From positions 310,001-374,000 of the forward strand of contig JAQGBZ010000002.1 of NCBI GenBank assembly GCA_034687125.1: 64,000 nt of DNA, in the 5' to 3' direction. Of the stretch, positions 36,004-49,900 are shown one piece after another. Positions within the stretch are counted from its first letter, which is position 1. Each line of letters starts with the position of its first letter. The notes beneath the pieces were generated by a model, which saw only the letters and a list, made by a program, of their open reading frames with translations, was not told the origin of the DNA and ran no database searches. Origin of the DNA: Neelides folsomi (taxonomy: Eukaryota; Arthropoda; Collembola; Neelipleona; Neelidae). The position numbers and the translations under genes were made by a program.

Positions 36004-38106
36004 CTGAAATTTTCAAGAATAATTATTCTCACAAATCAATTAAATCAACTATAATTATCCACGCTTTTAAAAGCCTTTAAAAGCCTCCATATTAAATACA
36101 ATTTGTTACCAAATTAAAGTGGATATATAATCTTATACAATGTAATACCATACATACGTATTATATACCGTACATACTTAAGTATATTGTATGTAAAATA
36201 CATGATACATGTCTATCACATTTCTTGTATCAGCATTTATCCTTTCTAATGGGATTTTTAATTGAAATATATTTGTTGAATATATTGTGTGTATTAGGTA
36301 TGTTTTTTAAATGCAAATCGGGGATTTTTTCGGACATTTCCCACGTTGAGAATTATTTGGATTTACAAGGGCTTTCTAACCCATTTTCTAATACGACACT
36401 CCTGGAACCTTTTAACCTTTACCCGCTCAACCACAAAATCCTCAAACGCGAGGTTTCGATCATCTTAGTGACCCAAAACGTTAGATGAATTTCACTTCTG
36501 CTCAAAAGCGTCTTTATATAACAAGGTTGAGAAAGATACATTTTGAGTCAAAGATACATTTGGTATATCTTTACAACATTCTTCCCGTCGAGGAATCGAA
36601 CAGAAGCTCTCAAGGCCTCGGCATACATAACTAATATATTACTTGTAAGCAAATACATACTTTCATATTTACATTCGAGTACATTTAAGTATGTGCATAT
36701 ATTCTTTTTTATGCGTCCCGTAATCTCCTTTCTTTTGGATATGGAAAGCATTGAAGGAGCCAAGAAGAGGAGAAAATTGAAAATTTGGATAAAATAGCCT
36801 TAAAGTTAAAAATCCACACCCTGAGGCTTTCTAATTTTCTACTTTCCTTTTAAAACTAATTTTGAAATTCCTCCGACTTCCAGACATTAAACAAATAAAG
36901 ATGCACAACATTTTATAATAATTTCGAATTAACCCAAGTTAGGAATGTTAGTGTCTTTGTTATATCTTTAATTTGGATATTTACCCAGCTTACTCTTTAA
37001 ATAAAATTATAAAATTTTGGAATATAAGAATCTTTATTATAAAAGTAAAGTACCTTCATGGGAACTATGTATGGGGAAATGGGAGAGTGTGTTATCTATG
37101 CAGTGTATGGAATAGAATATTTATAATGTATGGACATAGGATTTTATGTGTATTTAAATATAAGTAATATACATTTAGCAAACTGTAAAGTTGAACTAAT
37201 AACCGGAAATAAATGCTCGTGGTGATATTGACCCTTTTTGGCACAAAAAATAGAAACTGGAACATTTATGAAAATTTCCCTGCAACGGGTTGTATATAAA
37301 AATGTGCCAAGTTTTGAAAAGCCTAAAACCAGATACAAAGGATTTCATAAAAACAAAGGGTGAGTATAATACCATACATAATACCATATATAATATGTAT
37401 AATAATATAATACATAGAATAATAGTACATGGTAGCACATTCGCAAATTTGTTTTTGAAAATTCCATTCCAGGCCCGCCGTTGGTTTTGAGAGATAAGTT
37501 GTCCCCTCCACTAAAAGGAATGTCAAAATAGATGAAAGAACCGAGAGTGTGTTTTGAGGGTCGGAGATAGGAAAAAAGAATGAAGATTCATTCTTGGGTT
37601 GTTCATTAAAATGACCCGGTCAAGTCGGAGGATGAATGTAGATAAATGACAGGTCCATTAGAAGTTGGTAATCTATGGCCTTCGGGGTTAAAATATGGAG
37701 GGATTAAAGGCGAGATTTTAATTTTAATTTCCGCCCATCTCAAGTCCAATTAAGGACTGATGGGAAGGAAATGAGTCTTCTCCAAATACCCAAAATCTGA
37801 GTAAAATAATGTGAGAGATTTCTCAACTCCGCGAGTTTCTCCATAGGACTTCCCTCCCTGCAAATGACAGAGAAATAGGGGAAGTGGGAGGTTTTGGGTC
37901 ACCCACAAGGGGTCATTTAGATAATAAATGCTCATCCTTATTACCCAACTCATCTTTAATTGGTTATGTATGATCCTTCACTTTTTTGTCCTCTTGAGAT
38001 TGAAACTTGTGGTTGTTTTAAAAAGAAGGAAGACGCGAGGAAACTTCCAATTCCCCCAAAGACCAAATGAAAGGACTTCTTGGGATCTCATACATACCAA
38101 AATATA

Positions 38107-38121
38107 TACACACACACACAA
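38107..38121. repeat. (CA)n microsatellite
   Basis: Seven to eight CA dinucleotides in an otherwise AT-rich stretch. Confidence 0.8.
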
Positions 38122-40144
38122 GTTCATGTAGGTCTGAGGGTACCTCTCTCCATTAAAGATGAAGGAAAACCAAAGCTCTCTCACTCCAAAAGTTTAAATG
38201 TCAAGTTTCAAACTTTGTAACATGTGGATTTTGAATGGATGTTTACTTTTCTATTTTTCTTTCTTCTCGTGTTCGAAAGACTTTTGAGAACCACCGATTT
38301 TTCCCATTCTCTTCCATAGAAAAAATCCCTTTCCCGTTCTTCTCTTCACTCACTCTGACTTTGGGATTTTTCATGCAAATGACGGGGAAAGTTTTGGAAT
38401 TTGACGCCAATTCCTTTGAGACTTTAAAAATAATATTTAGGAATTTTAATTGTTGAGTTGTGGAAGAGTTAAATGGAGATTTATTATTATTTATTTAAAA
38501 ATCTTTAAACCTTTTAGTTAAGATTGAATGATTTTCTTAAATAAAGTTATTTAGCTATTTATCATGATTATAATACATGATGTGTTTTTACTTTAACAAT
38601 AAGGTTGACATGATCCAAATATGTTTCTCAACATTTCTAATATTGGATGATATGATTAAGCAATAAATTGAGTAAAATGGATTAGCGGAAGAATAAAATG
38701 TTAGTAGTAAATAATGTATATAAAGCCGTTGGAAAGAAATCCTTACAAGTTTTTTCAATATGTGTATTATCTCATAAAATGGGATTCGTTTCTCGCCCCG
38801 ACGTCTCCTCCTGTATTGCCCATTCATAAAATTAGATCGTTTCCCCAAAATGTAGAAAAGGATTTCCGTGAAGAAACGTAATGGCATCGGTCCGAGAGCC
38901 AATTTTCTGACATTTACTATTTCAACGACTCATAACTACATCGGAATATAAATCCCGTTAAACAAATAATCTCCAAACGGGTCTTTGACTTCATTCAAAT
39001 CTCAAGCCAACTAATAAAAGAAAATTAAATTTTATATGCGTCTTACACTTTTATGGTAATTACTCATTTTCATATTAATTATTAGCTCCTCTCTTTCCAT
39101 GGAGGGCATGGGAATGGCCGGGGCCATTAATTAAAATTATTTTTTACCTAAAGGCGCAAATTCAAACATTTGTCATATGAAAAAGACTGGAATGGGATTC
39201 TTCATATTTTAATATGAGCACAGTCCTACTTTCCTTTTTATCACTTTTTATCTCTCCCTTGTAAATTGTTTCCTAACCCACGAAAAGAACAAGGCATTAA
39301 AAACTCAAATCAACCTGATTGTTTCCAAATACAAATATTGCTCCCAAGGATTAATGTAAAGGTATTAGTGGGTGGATTAATGAACTTTCATTAAATTCCA
39401 TGATTGACCCAGATTCAATTATTAAAATATAAATTGATTTCTAAAATGTCTTCAAATCTTATGCCTGTGGATGTTCTCGACAATCTCAAGAGGTTGAAGA
39501 TGAGAGGGAATATTTAAGTGGAATGAATTTTGAGAGTAATTTGGACCTTCATTGTTAGGCTATTAAATAGAAGTGGAGTTGATGAGGTTTCCAACATTTC
39601 CAAGTGTAATCTCGGTCCCAATTTCTTCATTTCCTTCTTAAGGAAGAGGAATTGGGGCATGAGTTTCCTTATTAGTATTTCCTTCGTTTTCCTCTTTAAC
39701 TCAGAAAGTGTCAATTAATAAAGGTAATTTCACCAGGCGGGAGTTTAGTTGGATGTCGGGACGCGGAACAATATGGTCGTTCCTTCATGGCCCACTTCCC
39801 TCCCAAACGTCACAAGGGAGTAAGGTGTGAAAATATGTTCGTCTGGATGCCATATGGCGACCTAGGGATTTCACTCCGATGCCCGCTTCCACTTTATTCC
39901 ACTTTGAGGAAACATGGAACGGTGCCTTCTGACCAATCCCATTTCCCAACACTCCCGATGGTCATTACAGAGAAGATCCTTCAATTCCACTCAAGGTAGC
40001 AGGTCCTTCATAATTAAATTCACCCGCCCATGAACATCTCCATAAATCCAAAAGCTCAAACATTCCCTCATATCTCAATTTACAATTTCATGATCAATCT
40101 CCTTCCATGTTCATTTAGCCTATATCTAGTATACATAATGTATG

Positions 40145-40195
40145 AATACACTGTACACTACAATACACTGCACACTACAATACACTGTACACTAC
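40145..40195. repeat. 17-bp minisatellite, three copies
   Basis: Three contiguous copies of AATACACTGTACACTAC, the middle one with one substitution (GCACAC for GTACAC). Confidence 0.85.
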
Positions 40196-43100
40196 ACTAT
40201 ATATTAATTATATACCAAAATCCTATATAGACTAATGTAATATTCCCATATAAAGAATATTGAATATAATGAATATTATATTTAATAATATGTATGCCAA
40301 TAACATTGTCAAACGATTTTCACAATTTGACGTACTTCCATTCTTGAGAGGGAAATGCCTTTTGAGAACGTGCTGACACAATGGATCTATATAACCCATG
40401 GGTTATATTATTATTATTAGAAAGATCCTCCAACCCGAGATTGTTGAAATGCAAAATCAGGATTCACCCGGGTTTTGGTGTCATCGTCATTTTGTGTGAA
40501 ACGTTTAGGAATATGCGGACTCAGACCTTCGTTTATTTCCCCAACTTTCAATTTCCTCATTTGCCTCGGTTAAAAGATTTAGTTGGGGAAAGTTGGGAGG
40601 GGTGAAATTGGGATTGGGGAATTTTTGTTCCTTGGTAATTGGATCAAGAGGATGTTTGGCCTTTGGGCCGGTGTTCAACTTTCTGGTCCGGTCGGACGGA
40701 ATGGAAAAAGGAAAAGACTTCTAATGACATTAGTGGAGGAAGACAGGCGAAATGAGAATTTGACACATTGGGTCGAACCACTCTGCTCACAAGAAACGCC
40801 TTTTATTTGCTCCTTCAATCAATCCATGATTCCTCGAACACTTCGAGGTTTTGATTTCACCCCTGGCTGTATATCAACTTTCACGTTTTGTTTCTTCTTT
40901 CCTAATTCCTTCCCTCTCACCTTCTTTCAAACTTTCCAGACAAATGTTATGCAACAATGATGTTGATGCTTTTATCTCACCCTTGGTATTTCTCTCAGAG
41001 TCAGTGATATCCAACGGAAGTGTTATGACTTATATATGAATGGACCATAAAGTTTCAAAATGTTAGATTTCTTTAAATGAGTGACACCATCAAAGAGATT
41101 CTCTGACCTTTCTTCTCCAACAAGGAACAGATAAAAGTTTTTATCTGTTTAACAAAACGATTTTCAAACTCGTTTTCTTTAAAGAGTTTCTCAAAAGTCT
41201 CATCGCTCCGAGGGTTCGAAGAAACTCATTTTCTTCTTGGAGCTCAGAACATTAAAAGATTAATCGGCTCATTCATCCGGTGTAAGAGTCATTTTTAATC
41301 AACTTCAATCTCTTTCTCTCCAAAGGTGAAGAGGAATGAGGGGGGAAGGAATGCGTACATTATGTATGGCTCCCTTCTCAAACTTTCCTTACGCTTTCCG
41401 CACACACCGACTGAGGGACGTGACGTGTCGCCCCGAGGAGCTTTCGCGTCAGTAAAGATCTTTTAAGATGAACAGAGTCGAATATGATACGAGAAAGAGA
41501 TTTGAATGTCAATTCCTCCCTCGCCCTGCCTTTCCAAATTAAGCAAAAAAAGTTACAATAATGTTTTATGCATGGGTTTTTTTTACTTTTCTTACACCGA
41601 GTTTTCTTCGGAAGTGAGTGAGGAAAAAGTAAATATAAAAATGTAACGTCACAAAATCCCCATTTTCTCCTCCTCAATACATATTTTATTTCCTCACTTG
41701 CATTTATTTATAAATGGGCCGAGTGATACGGAAGGGAAAAATTACTTCCGATTTGGCCCCTCAACATCCGCGGGTATTTCCATCCGCGGGTATTTTACGT
41801 CCTTAAGAATGAGAAGAATTTTGGAAGTAATAAACTTACCGCCATTCTGGAGTCGAACCATTTGGCAGAGCAAGAATGTTGAAATGAGCGTAGACCAATT
41901 GAGGATTGACCAAGCTCGTGCAAACATGTTTGTCGGAAGAATTAAAACTCGGATGAAGATGAAAGTTAAGAGACCTTAATTCACTTTAGCCCCATGGAAC
42001 GGGGAAAGTCGGGGACTGATGGGGGGAAATCTGGTTTATCGGACCAAGGAACCGGATTTCCTTCCAGGTAGCTCCCTCGTTATTGAGAGGTGGTGAGGAG
42101 GATAATTTTCCCAACACTTCTTCAACTCGGTTTACTGATGGGGCTCCGGAGAGGAACTGAAGGAAGGGGAAAAGAGAGAAAGAGGAGTTTGGCCAAGCGC
42201 CGTCGCTAACTCTCCCTTCAAACCTTCTCCAGAGGAAAAGTCCCTTCGGGAACTCCGCCGTTCGACCAAATCTTCACACACACACTTGACTTCATTGGAG
42301 ACAATGAGAGTCATAAATATAGAAAAAGTCCAAGTTTGAGATAAGGAAGAAGGGAATTAGCACAAAGAGGAATTAAACTTTCAAAAACCCTTCAAAACAT
42401 ACTCATGGACTCATCTAAAAGCTCGGAGTATTGGAATGAGTCTCTGAGTTCATCTGATGGGGGAGATAGTGTTAGGGATTTGAGGAAATAAAAACACGGA
42501 GCTGGAATGGGGTTGTAAAAGATACCAAGGTCTCAAGTCTCCCAGAATGAGCTAAACTGTGCATTAAGCAATGGACTTTTTCTCCTCTTTGGAGAAACCC
42601 CAATAAATCTCCCGTGTGGTCTCGTACTTTTTCCCCTCTCTCTTTATATAATAGGAGTAATCGGAGCACATACAATCAATTTGAGGAACTCTTCACAAAC
42701 AAACACGCTCTGTGTTGTGGCCCTATATGTGGGACCGAAGTTGCCCATTTTGGATCTCCCGTCCAAAGGAGGATTTGAGAGGAGGATTTGGGTAATAAAA
42801 GGTAATAGCGGAATCTTTTCATTTCTACCTCCTGAGATTGAGAGATCCGGACTGGCCGATTGCCATGAGATCTCCTTTTGTCACTAAAGGTTTATATGGC
42901 CGTGTTGAGCCTCTGTGATCAATCATACAAGAGGTTGATAAGGTGGGAGAAGTGACAGTTTCTAAACTCCTCATCATTCTCAGATCACTTGATAAGACCC
43001 TCCTACCAATATAACCAAGATGTGCAACATATCTCATATATGATAGGGAGGAAATGAGTAACTTCTCGACCTCTCCAATGTTAGCGGAAAACAAAAGAGT

Positions 43101-43706
43101 ATTTACACCCGCGGTTTAATTATTACAAATGGTTCCTTCCTATTGACTTGGGTATTTACCTTTGGTCTTTGATCACAACGACCACTTGAACCACTTGAGT
43201 CCAAATAACCAGATTTCCAGGAAGTTCAAATTGAGCTGTTTATTTAGAAATCAAGGGATTTTCCTCCTTTTTATTCATATGGTTATTCGAGGGGGTCACG
43301 AGGGACAAATTGCCCAAGACAATTACACCAATGGGAATGGTACAAGTTTTCAATTGGGAAAGAAAGATGGAAGGACGAAAAATATTTAACTCTCACAACT
43401 CCTCACATCAACTAATGTTAGATGTTGGAACGAATGTGAGGAATTCGGAGAAGATCGATCCTTCCAATTGACATCCTATCACATCCAATCACGTGAAACC
43501 CCGTCAAGAGATAAAAAAGAGAATTGATGAAAAACAGTGTACATGGATCAACCTCACAACTTCCCATAAAAACATATCCATTTTAAACAAAAGTAACATA
43601 TTAACATAGCATTTATACAGGAATGTGCTCATACGCGTACATACAATTGGTACATACTTATCTTACTTACATCCTATGGAGTTCATAAATATAAGATACA
43701 TGGTTC

Positions 43707-43727
43707 ATATATATATATATATATATT
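43707..43727. repeat. (AT)n microsatellite
   Basis: About ten uninterrupted AT dinucleotides. Confidence 0.85.
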
Positions 43728-43915
43728 TAAGATACATGTATGGAGTTTATATTTGGATAGGGGATTTCTCCAACACATTGTAGTTTGCATGAAATAGTTG
43801 GGCAGAGCTTACATATTTAATATTGTTTCCGCAGGGCTGGACCTAAGGAATATACACATAAAAGTAATAATACATTAAATATGTGTAGGGACTAGTAGGA
43901 GTAAAGTATAGGCAT

Positions 43916-44155
43916 TCACATTATCGTACGTCTGTAAGTACTATCTCTGTCAGAATTCTTTTTCCTCTTGAATTTATCGACCTGAACGAGGAAGTTATCC
44001 ATATCAACCAAGGGGCGCGATCTCCATTTATATATGAGGAATATTCCCGCGAGGTTGGACTTAAGGGTCAGCAATGTCACCTGGCCATTTTGGCCGTTTT
44101 CTTTGGCCGTTCCAAGCCCAATTTCCCAGTTAAACTGCGTGGTGATGAGACTCAA
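43916..44155 (-). CDS. Unrecognised 79-codon frame
   Basis: The translation includes NWEIGLGTAKENGQNGQVTLL and IFLIYKWRSRPLVDMDNF followed by KRKK. Composition is protein-like, but no family is recognised. The opposite strand is also open for 101 codons here, which weakens the case. It could be an exon of something on the minus strand or chance. Confidence 0.2.
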   Translation of the reverse strand: MSLITTQFNWEIGLGTAKENGQNGQVTLLTLKSNLAGIFLIYKWRSRPLVDMDNFLVQVDKFKRKKNSDRDSTYRRTIM

Positions 44156-45025
44156 GTGCGTCTCAGTAACTCCAACTACGAACCATCACTTCAAACTTTC
44201 CCCATATAACTTGATCTCATTCATTCTTCCTCCCATTTCCATTTCCGACCAAACTCTCGTTGGGATCTTCGATGAACCTCACACTCCCAGGAATCAATCG
44301 ATGGGAACATTTGTAATCGCGGACGGTAGAGATGATTGAACGAGAAAACAATTTTGTTTTCGAGAAGGGAAAATCCATTAGCGTGATTCAAAACATTTTT
44401 GAGAAACTAGAAAGAGCCCCAAACCCTTGTTTGGTAGAATCCTTTGGAGTGTATTACGCACATCCACTTACAGCTCAAATGATCAGAGTTCAACATTACA
44501 TAAATCATACTTACACTCACTTTGTTTTCTTTTACTCAAAAACAAAACTCAGCCCTTGAGCAATTCAAGTGTTTTTTTGGGTGGGAGGGAAATGTTGAGA
44601 GTCTTCTGTTATGACTCCTTATGACCATTAAAAATCAATTGGTCACAAACAATAGTCGAACGATTTGACAATTTTAATTTATTACAAACAACTTATGATA
44701 TCCAAAATAAAATACACTTGAGAAATGTTCAGCAAATAGGGGAAAAGGATTGGAATTTCATATTTGACCTGACCCATTGAAAATTGGAGAGAGGAAGGAA
44801 AAATCTGAATTGGCTTTTAGAAACATTTGTAAACCAAGAAGCGGATGAAGATTGAGATAAAACTCATTTGATCTCTTCGAACCTGTAAGAGCCGGTTGAT
44901 GAGAAATAAGATATCCAATATTGGTTGTTTAGCAATCTGGATGTTGAAGGGATTGGAATTCTTCATATAATCTATACTTAAATATAACTTCTATACACCA
45001 ATACTTTATATTTTAAGTATACTGC

Positions 45026-45095
45026 ATACAGGGTGGGCCAAAAGTTGCTTCTTTTTTAAATAAATAATCGTATAAAAAGAAAGCAACTTATACAT
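45026..45095. repeat. Possible mariner-like terminus / short fold-back
   Basis: CAGGGTGGGCCAAAAGTTGC resembles the start of some mariner-type inverted repeats. About 30 bases on, AAAGCAACTT forms an inverted repeat with AAGTTGCTTC. It may be a solo remnant; no transposase and no matching far end were seen. Confidence 0.35.
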
Positions 45096-46879
45096 ATTGT
45101 ATATTATATTTATTATACTATTATCAAAACTTCAACATTTATTGGTACATATATAATATTATATATGTATTGTAATAAATACCCGAGATACGGGATCTGT
45201 ATTTATTTCATTAGATTGCTTTTATTATGTTTGTGGGTATTTTGTAATTGTGATTCTTAATTTCCAATTAAATGAATGATAAATAAATTGATTAATTGAA
45301 TGAGGTTCTGTCCACTTTGTCACTCGGCGGTAATGAAATGGAAAGTTTGAGGATTATTTAGTTTGAGTGGATGAAGTGATTCCATTTGGGGGTGAGAAAT
45401 GAAGTTGAATCTGGGTTGGCCATTTCTTTTTCTCAAGAGGGTCTCTCAGTCAGTGTCTGTGGGCAACGTCTCTCCTCCTACATACTTACTACTTACTTAC
45501 CACCATTATTATAGAACTTGGTCGTAATGAAAAGAGGATGGGGCTAATGACTGGGATATAAATATAAGGCCTTTCCCTCATAACTCAAGGAGGGGAAATG
45601 GAAGATGGTCAGAGAGATGCGGGGAACCGCGGGCATCACGGAGAGCTCGGGATCTTTGCCAGTAATACTACCAGACCTCCTCGGCTACTCCACTGACATA
45701 TGTCCGAGACACCTTTAAGTGATTTACGGGGACGCTCTTAGAAATAGATTGTGAGGAGAAAGGAGGTGCTTTTATCTTTTTTTCAATTCCACCCAATGAC
45801 CTTAATTCCGCCGGAGGTTCGAGGCCAATGAGTTTCCCCCTCTCTAATTGTTCGGTTGAGGGAGCAGCTAAGTGTTGCAATAAGGAATGGACGTAATTCA
45901 CGTTGGTTCCTCGTTCAAAATTACTTTGGGGAAACACACGCGGGACATATTTTTCATTATTTCATGGCGATGAGTTGAATCCTTGGTTAAATAAAGTCCA
46001 AGATGGGCTTTTGATCCGGGGAAGATTAGGGCTAAACGAATTGTCTTGGAATTGAGAGTTAAAGATGAATTGGATGCTGGGGGTTCATGATCCGGACAGC
46101 TTGGAACTGACTGGTTGAAACTCATAATAAGGCAAGGAGAAAGATATGCAAGATTAGGAATAGAATGAGACCAATAAAATAGAAAGACAAAGAGGGGCTG
46201 TCCTGGGCAGATAGGATCTTGTACTAAAGTAGCCTCCATATCATTTATTCACTCTTCCACCAAAAACCTCGCCCTCTAACCTTTCCTTTTTCATAAAACG
46301 GACATCCACACGTTCTCAAAACTTTCTTCCTATAAGTGACAGTCATGATGACCGTTCATTATACCAAATAACCCGATACACTCCCCAATATATAAAATGT
46401 CACAGTACAATAAATTACACGGGTTGAAACTTGTGTATTTACTGTGATTTTCAGTAAATGTACAAGTATAATATAAGTACAATATTTACACGTAGGATAT
46501 ACATATATACTATTTACATGTATTTGTAGTTAAAGCATTTAAGGTTGGAAAATGTTTCTAGGATTTTATAATGTTTAGAATTGGGAGAGATGGGGAAAGG
46601 AGAGCGAGAAAATAAGAGTTAAAATCTTGGGAAATATTATTATTTGGCATTTGAAAATGGGGCATGTAATCTGAAGGACATGGTGTTTATCATCTAATGA
46701 AAAAACCTCAGCGTAGGCTCTGTCTTCGAATGTTCCGAGAAGGTTGGGAAAGCTATTTGGGCCTGGAAATAGTTGAAAAGAGGGAGTTAGGAAGAGATTC
46801 CTCATGTCATGATGACAAACTCAAGGGATGACCCAAGTCGTTTCAACTTAAAACTCCTTAAATATATATCACATACCTA

Positions 46880-46914
46880 CATCTTATAAAAGTAGTATAT
46901 ACTTTTATAAGATG
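46880..46914. repeat. Perfect 15-bp hairpin
   Basis: Arms CATCTTATAAAAGTA (46880-46894) and TACTTTTATAAGATG (46900-46914) are perfect reverse complements with the 5-base loop GTATA. Confidence 0.85.
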
Positions 46915-49900
46915 AGGAGTCCTTTGAGGTTTATTTTGGAAATTGAGTCCTGCAGTTTGTGAGATGTTCAAGTTTAAGGATCCTTCCTTTAAGTATCATG
47001 AGAGAAAGAAGTAATCCATGAGCTTTTGTATGAACCAGTCGGAGTGGATGAGACCGATTACATTTTTCCCTCAAAATAACAATGAAGTGTTTTGGAGTAA
47101 ATCTCTAATTGGAGCTCCTTTAATCAGTCCCTGCTTTGAAGTGTTGTTTGGGTAAATCTGTCCAATTGGGAAGAATACAATAAGAGAATTATTTGACCAT
47201 CGAGTGGGTTGAGAAGAGTCCATGAACTCGGTTGGATGTGCTTCGGATTCCTGTGGATTATTCCGAGGAAGATCTCTGAGTGAGAAAGATGAAATTCCTC
47301 CTTTCTCCTCTCGCATGGGAGGAAATCAATGGCGGAGTTTTCATCAAAATTAAAATGAAGTTCATCAAAAAGAAATGAAAGAAAGGAAATCCATGAGCTT
47401 TTAATCCCATGACACTTTTCCTCCAATTCTCAATTTGGCTCATTCAATGGGGAACGGGGGCTGTGAAATGGTTGATGTACGACAAGGTATAAAATAATTT
47501 AAAGACGGGTTTTTATTTGATCTCGCATGGATTTCGAAGGAATTGGAGCCTTAACTTATAAAGTAGATTGTGTGTAGGTATTAGATCCCATTCAATTTAA
47601 ACGTTTAATAAATGTCAAAAGTCGGGTCTTTTCAATTCGCTCCTTCTTTCGGTCCAGGAACTTCCCATTTCACCTCCTTTGGAAAAGCGACGGCCGAGTT
47701 ATTGGCATCTGCTTCTCCTCACTCTTGGTCAGAAGAGGTCCTTTGATTTAAACTGATCTTCATTGGAGAAATGTTCCGTAGTAGTCATGCCACCCATTTA
47801 CAAGGCCCAATTCTTCTTTAAGGCAACCCGTCCAAATCCCCAAGTTTCTCAACTTTTTACTTTCCGGGAAGAATCTATAAGTTGTATGTGAAGGAATGTT
47901 TGTGTGGGGGTGATTCCTTTCAATTCAATTAACCTTCTGACTCTTTCACGTCCAATTGTCCATTCAACACATCCAAGTAGTTGTTTGCACAAAATCATTC
48001 CATTTTGTTTTATTGGGCTGGGGATTTCATATGGGGTCGTCCATTCCCCCAACTAGAACCTTCAAAGGCCAGAAAAAAGAATTGAAGGGATTAGGACAAA
48101 TCAGTTCTTTTGGGCAGAGGGCCAAGTTGGATTTATCAAAATTCTATTTCAATTCTCCACCCTCATTTTAGAAGAATAAAAGTGATAGGGAAATCTGGGG
48201 AATGAAATATTATACGACTTTCTTTACATTGCGGTTCATTATTCCCAAACGAATGATTAATTCAAATAGCGTACGTATAGAGATCACATCTTTCCCAAAG
48301 ACAAGGAAAGCTAAATGTCAATAAACCCAAGTTAATTTTATATTTTCAATATAAATAATTTGATTTTAATCCATTTTAATTACAATTTATGACTTTCCCA
48401 AGGTTCGCCCATTTAAATATCCACAATTTAATCAACATTTATTATATTTGTCAAAGGAGTTTAATTCCGAATTCCAATCATGTGCTTATAACTTATATTT
48501 ACTACACGCTCAACTATGCGTAGTATTAAAATTTCGTGTGGATTACGTGAGGAATATTTGTGTTATTAAGGAATGCTTTCTGTGCATTAAAACCCTAAAT
48601 GACGAGACTTCAAATGTGGGACAAAGAGTTTTGTAAATATATGTGGAGTGAATGGTAAAAAATGAACCGGAACGTGTTTTTTCCCTGGAAGAAGAATAAA
48701 AAGAGTATGGGAAATGGACAAAGTAGGGAGGAAGTTGAAAAGGAGAGTTCTATTCAATCTCAAGTTTTATCCGGAATTTCGGAGTCTTCTTCGGGGTCAT
48801 AACTTGAGATTGGGTTGGGACTGGGACATCCGCGACACTATAACTCGAATAACTTCACAATGAAAACAAGGAGGGTTTTAATGCCTTTCTCCACATATGT
48901 GCAAGAGATATGATCAAGATCTGTTGACAAAGGCTGTACACATTTTCATATATTTTTATTATCCTAAGTATGGAATTTTTAATTTTTCTCAGATTCCCAT
49001 TAAGATCTAAATTCCCCTTAGCCCAATATATTAAAAACCCGGTTTCGATTTGGAAATTGATAATCTGCCTTGATTCGGAAATGTGAAATTGAGAGGAATC
49101 CTTAGAGACTCAAACGCCAGACCCAATTCCGCCCAACACTTCCCTGTTGTTTACAAACCTTGGAAAGTTTCTTCCAACTTTCCACTCCTAATGAGAATGC
49201 AAGGAGCGACGTAAAAGAATAGCCCTTGTCTTGTAATAATGTATCTTCTCGGGTAAACCCAAAGACCCGGCAAAGTGTCGCATAAGAGATGCAGATAGGA
49301 GTTCACCAGCAAAGCTCTGAATTCCAAATTCCTCCATTGAAAAGTCAAATCCGTCGTGACCCATTCTGGGAAAGAATCTCTTCATGAGGATCGATTTTAT
49401 ATTCTCTTTTGTCCCCAATCTTCTCCTATCAAATCCTCATATTCTGGGAAATATATCCGTGGTAATGAAAGGAATACCTCCGCCGCCCGCCCAAGTTCCA
49501 CAAAACTCTTGAAATTGGAGATTTTCAATTAGGACTTGTTTTCTTCAGAGTGAAACCTCATGGAGAAACCTTCCCAGTCTGTATGGAGATGAGGAGATAA
49601 TTTCCAAGAGGGGGAATGAGGAAGTTGATGACGACGACATTCCGGGTTTGCCTAATTACTCTCAATTGAGTGGAAGGTGAAATTGGGTAAATTCGTTCAG
49701 GTCGCGAGGTTTCCCATCTGCCCCATTAACCATTAGCATTAGCATTTCCCGGGTTGGGAATGTGATATCGAATGAATACTAATAAATTCCAAAGTATCCC
49801 TTTCCGACCGGGGAAATAAGAGTTATTTGAAATCAAAAGGAATGCAATTGTTTCTCTTTTCCAGGAGATTTGAGGAAAACCAATCATCGGAGAAAGACTG

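Noticed and set aside
40583-40960. 125-codon plus-strand frame
   Set aside because: Changes character along its length (Gly/Arg-rich then Phe-rich) and has overlapping frames; reads like chance.
41840-41880. tRNA-like B-box on the minus strand (GGTTCGACTCC)
   Set aside because: Neighbouring bases do not form a T-stem, and no A-box or acceptor stem lies at the right distance.
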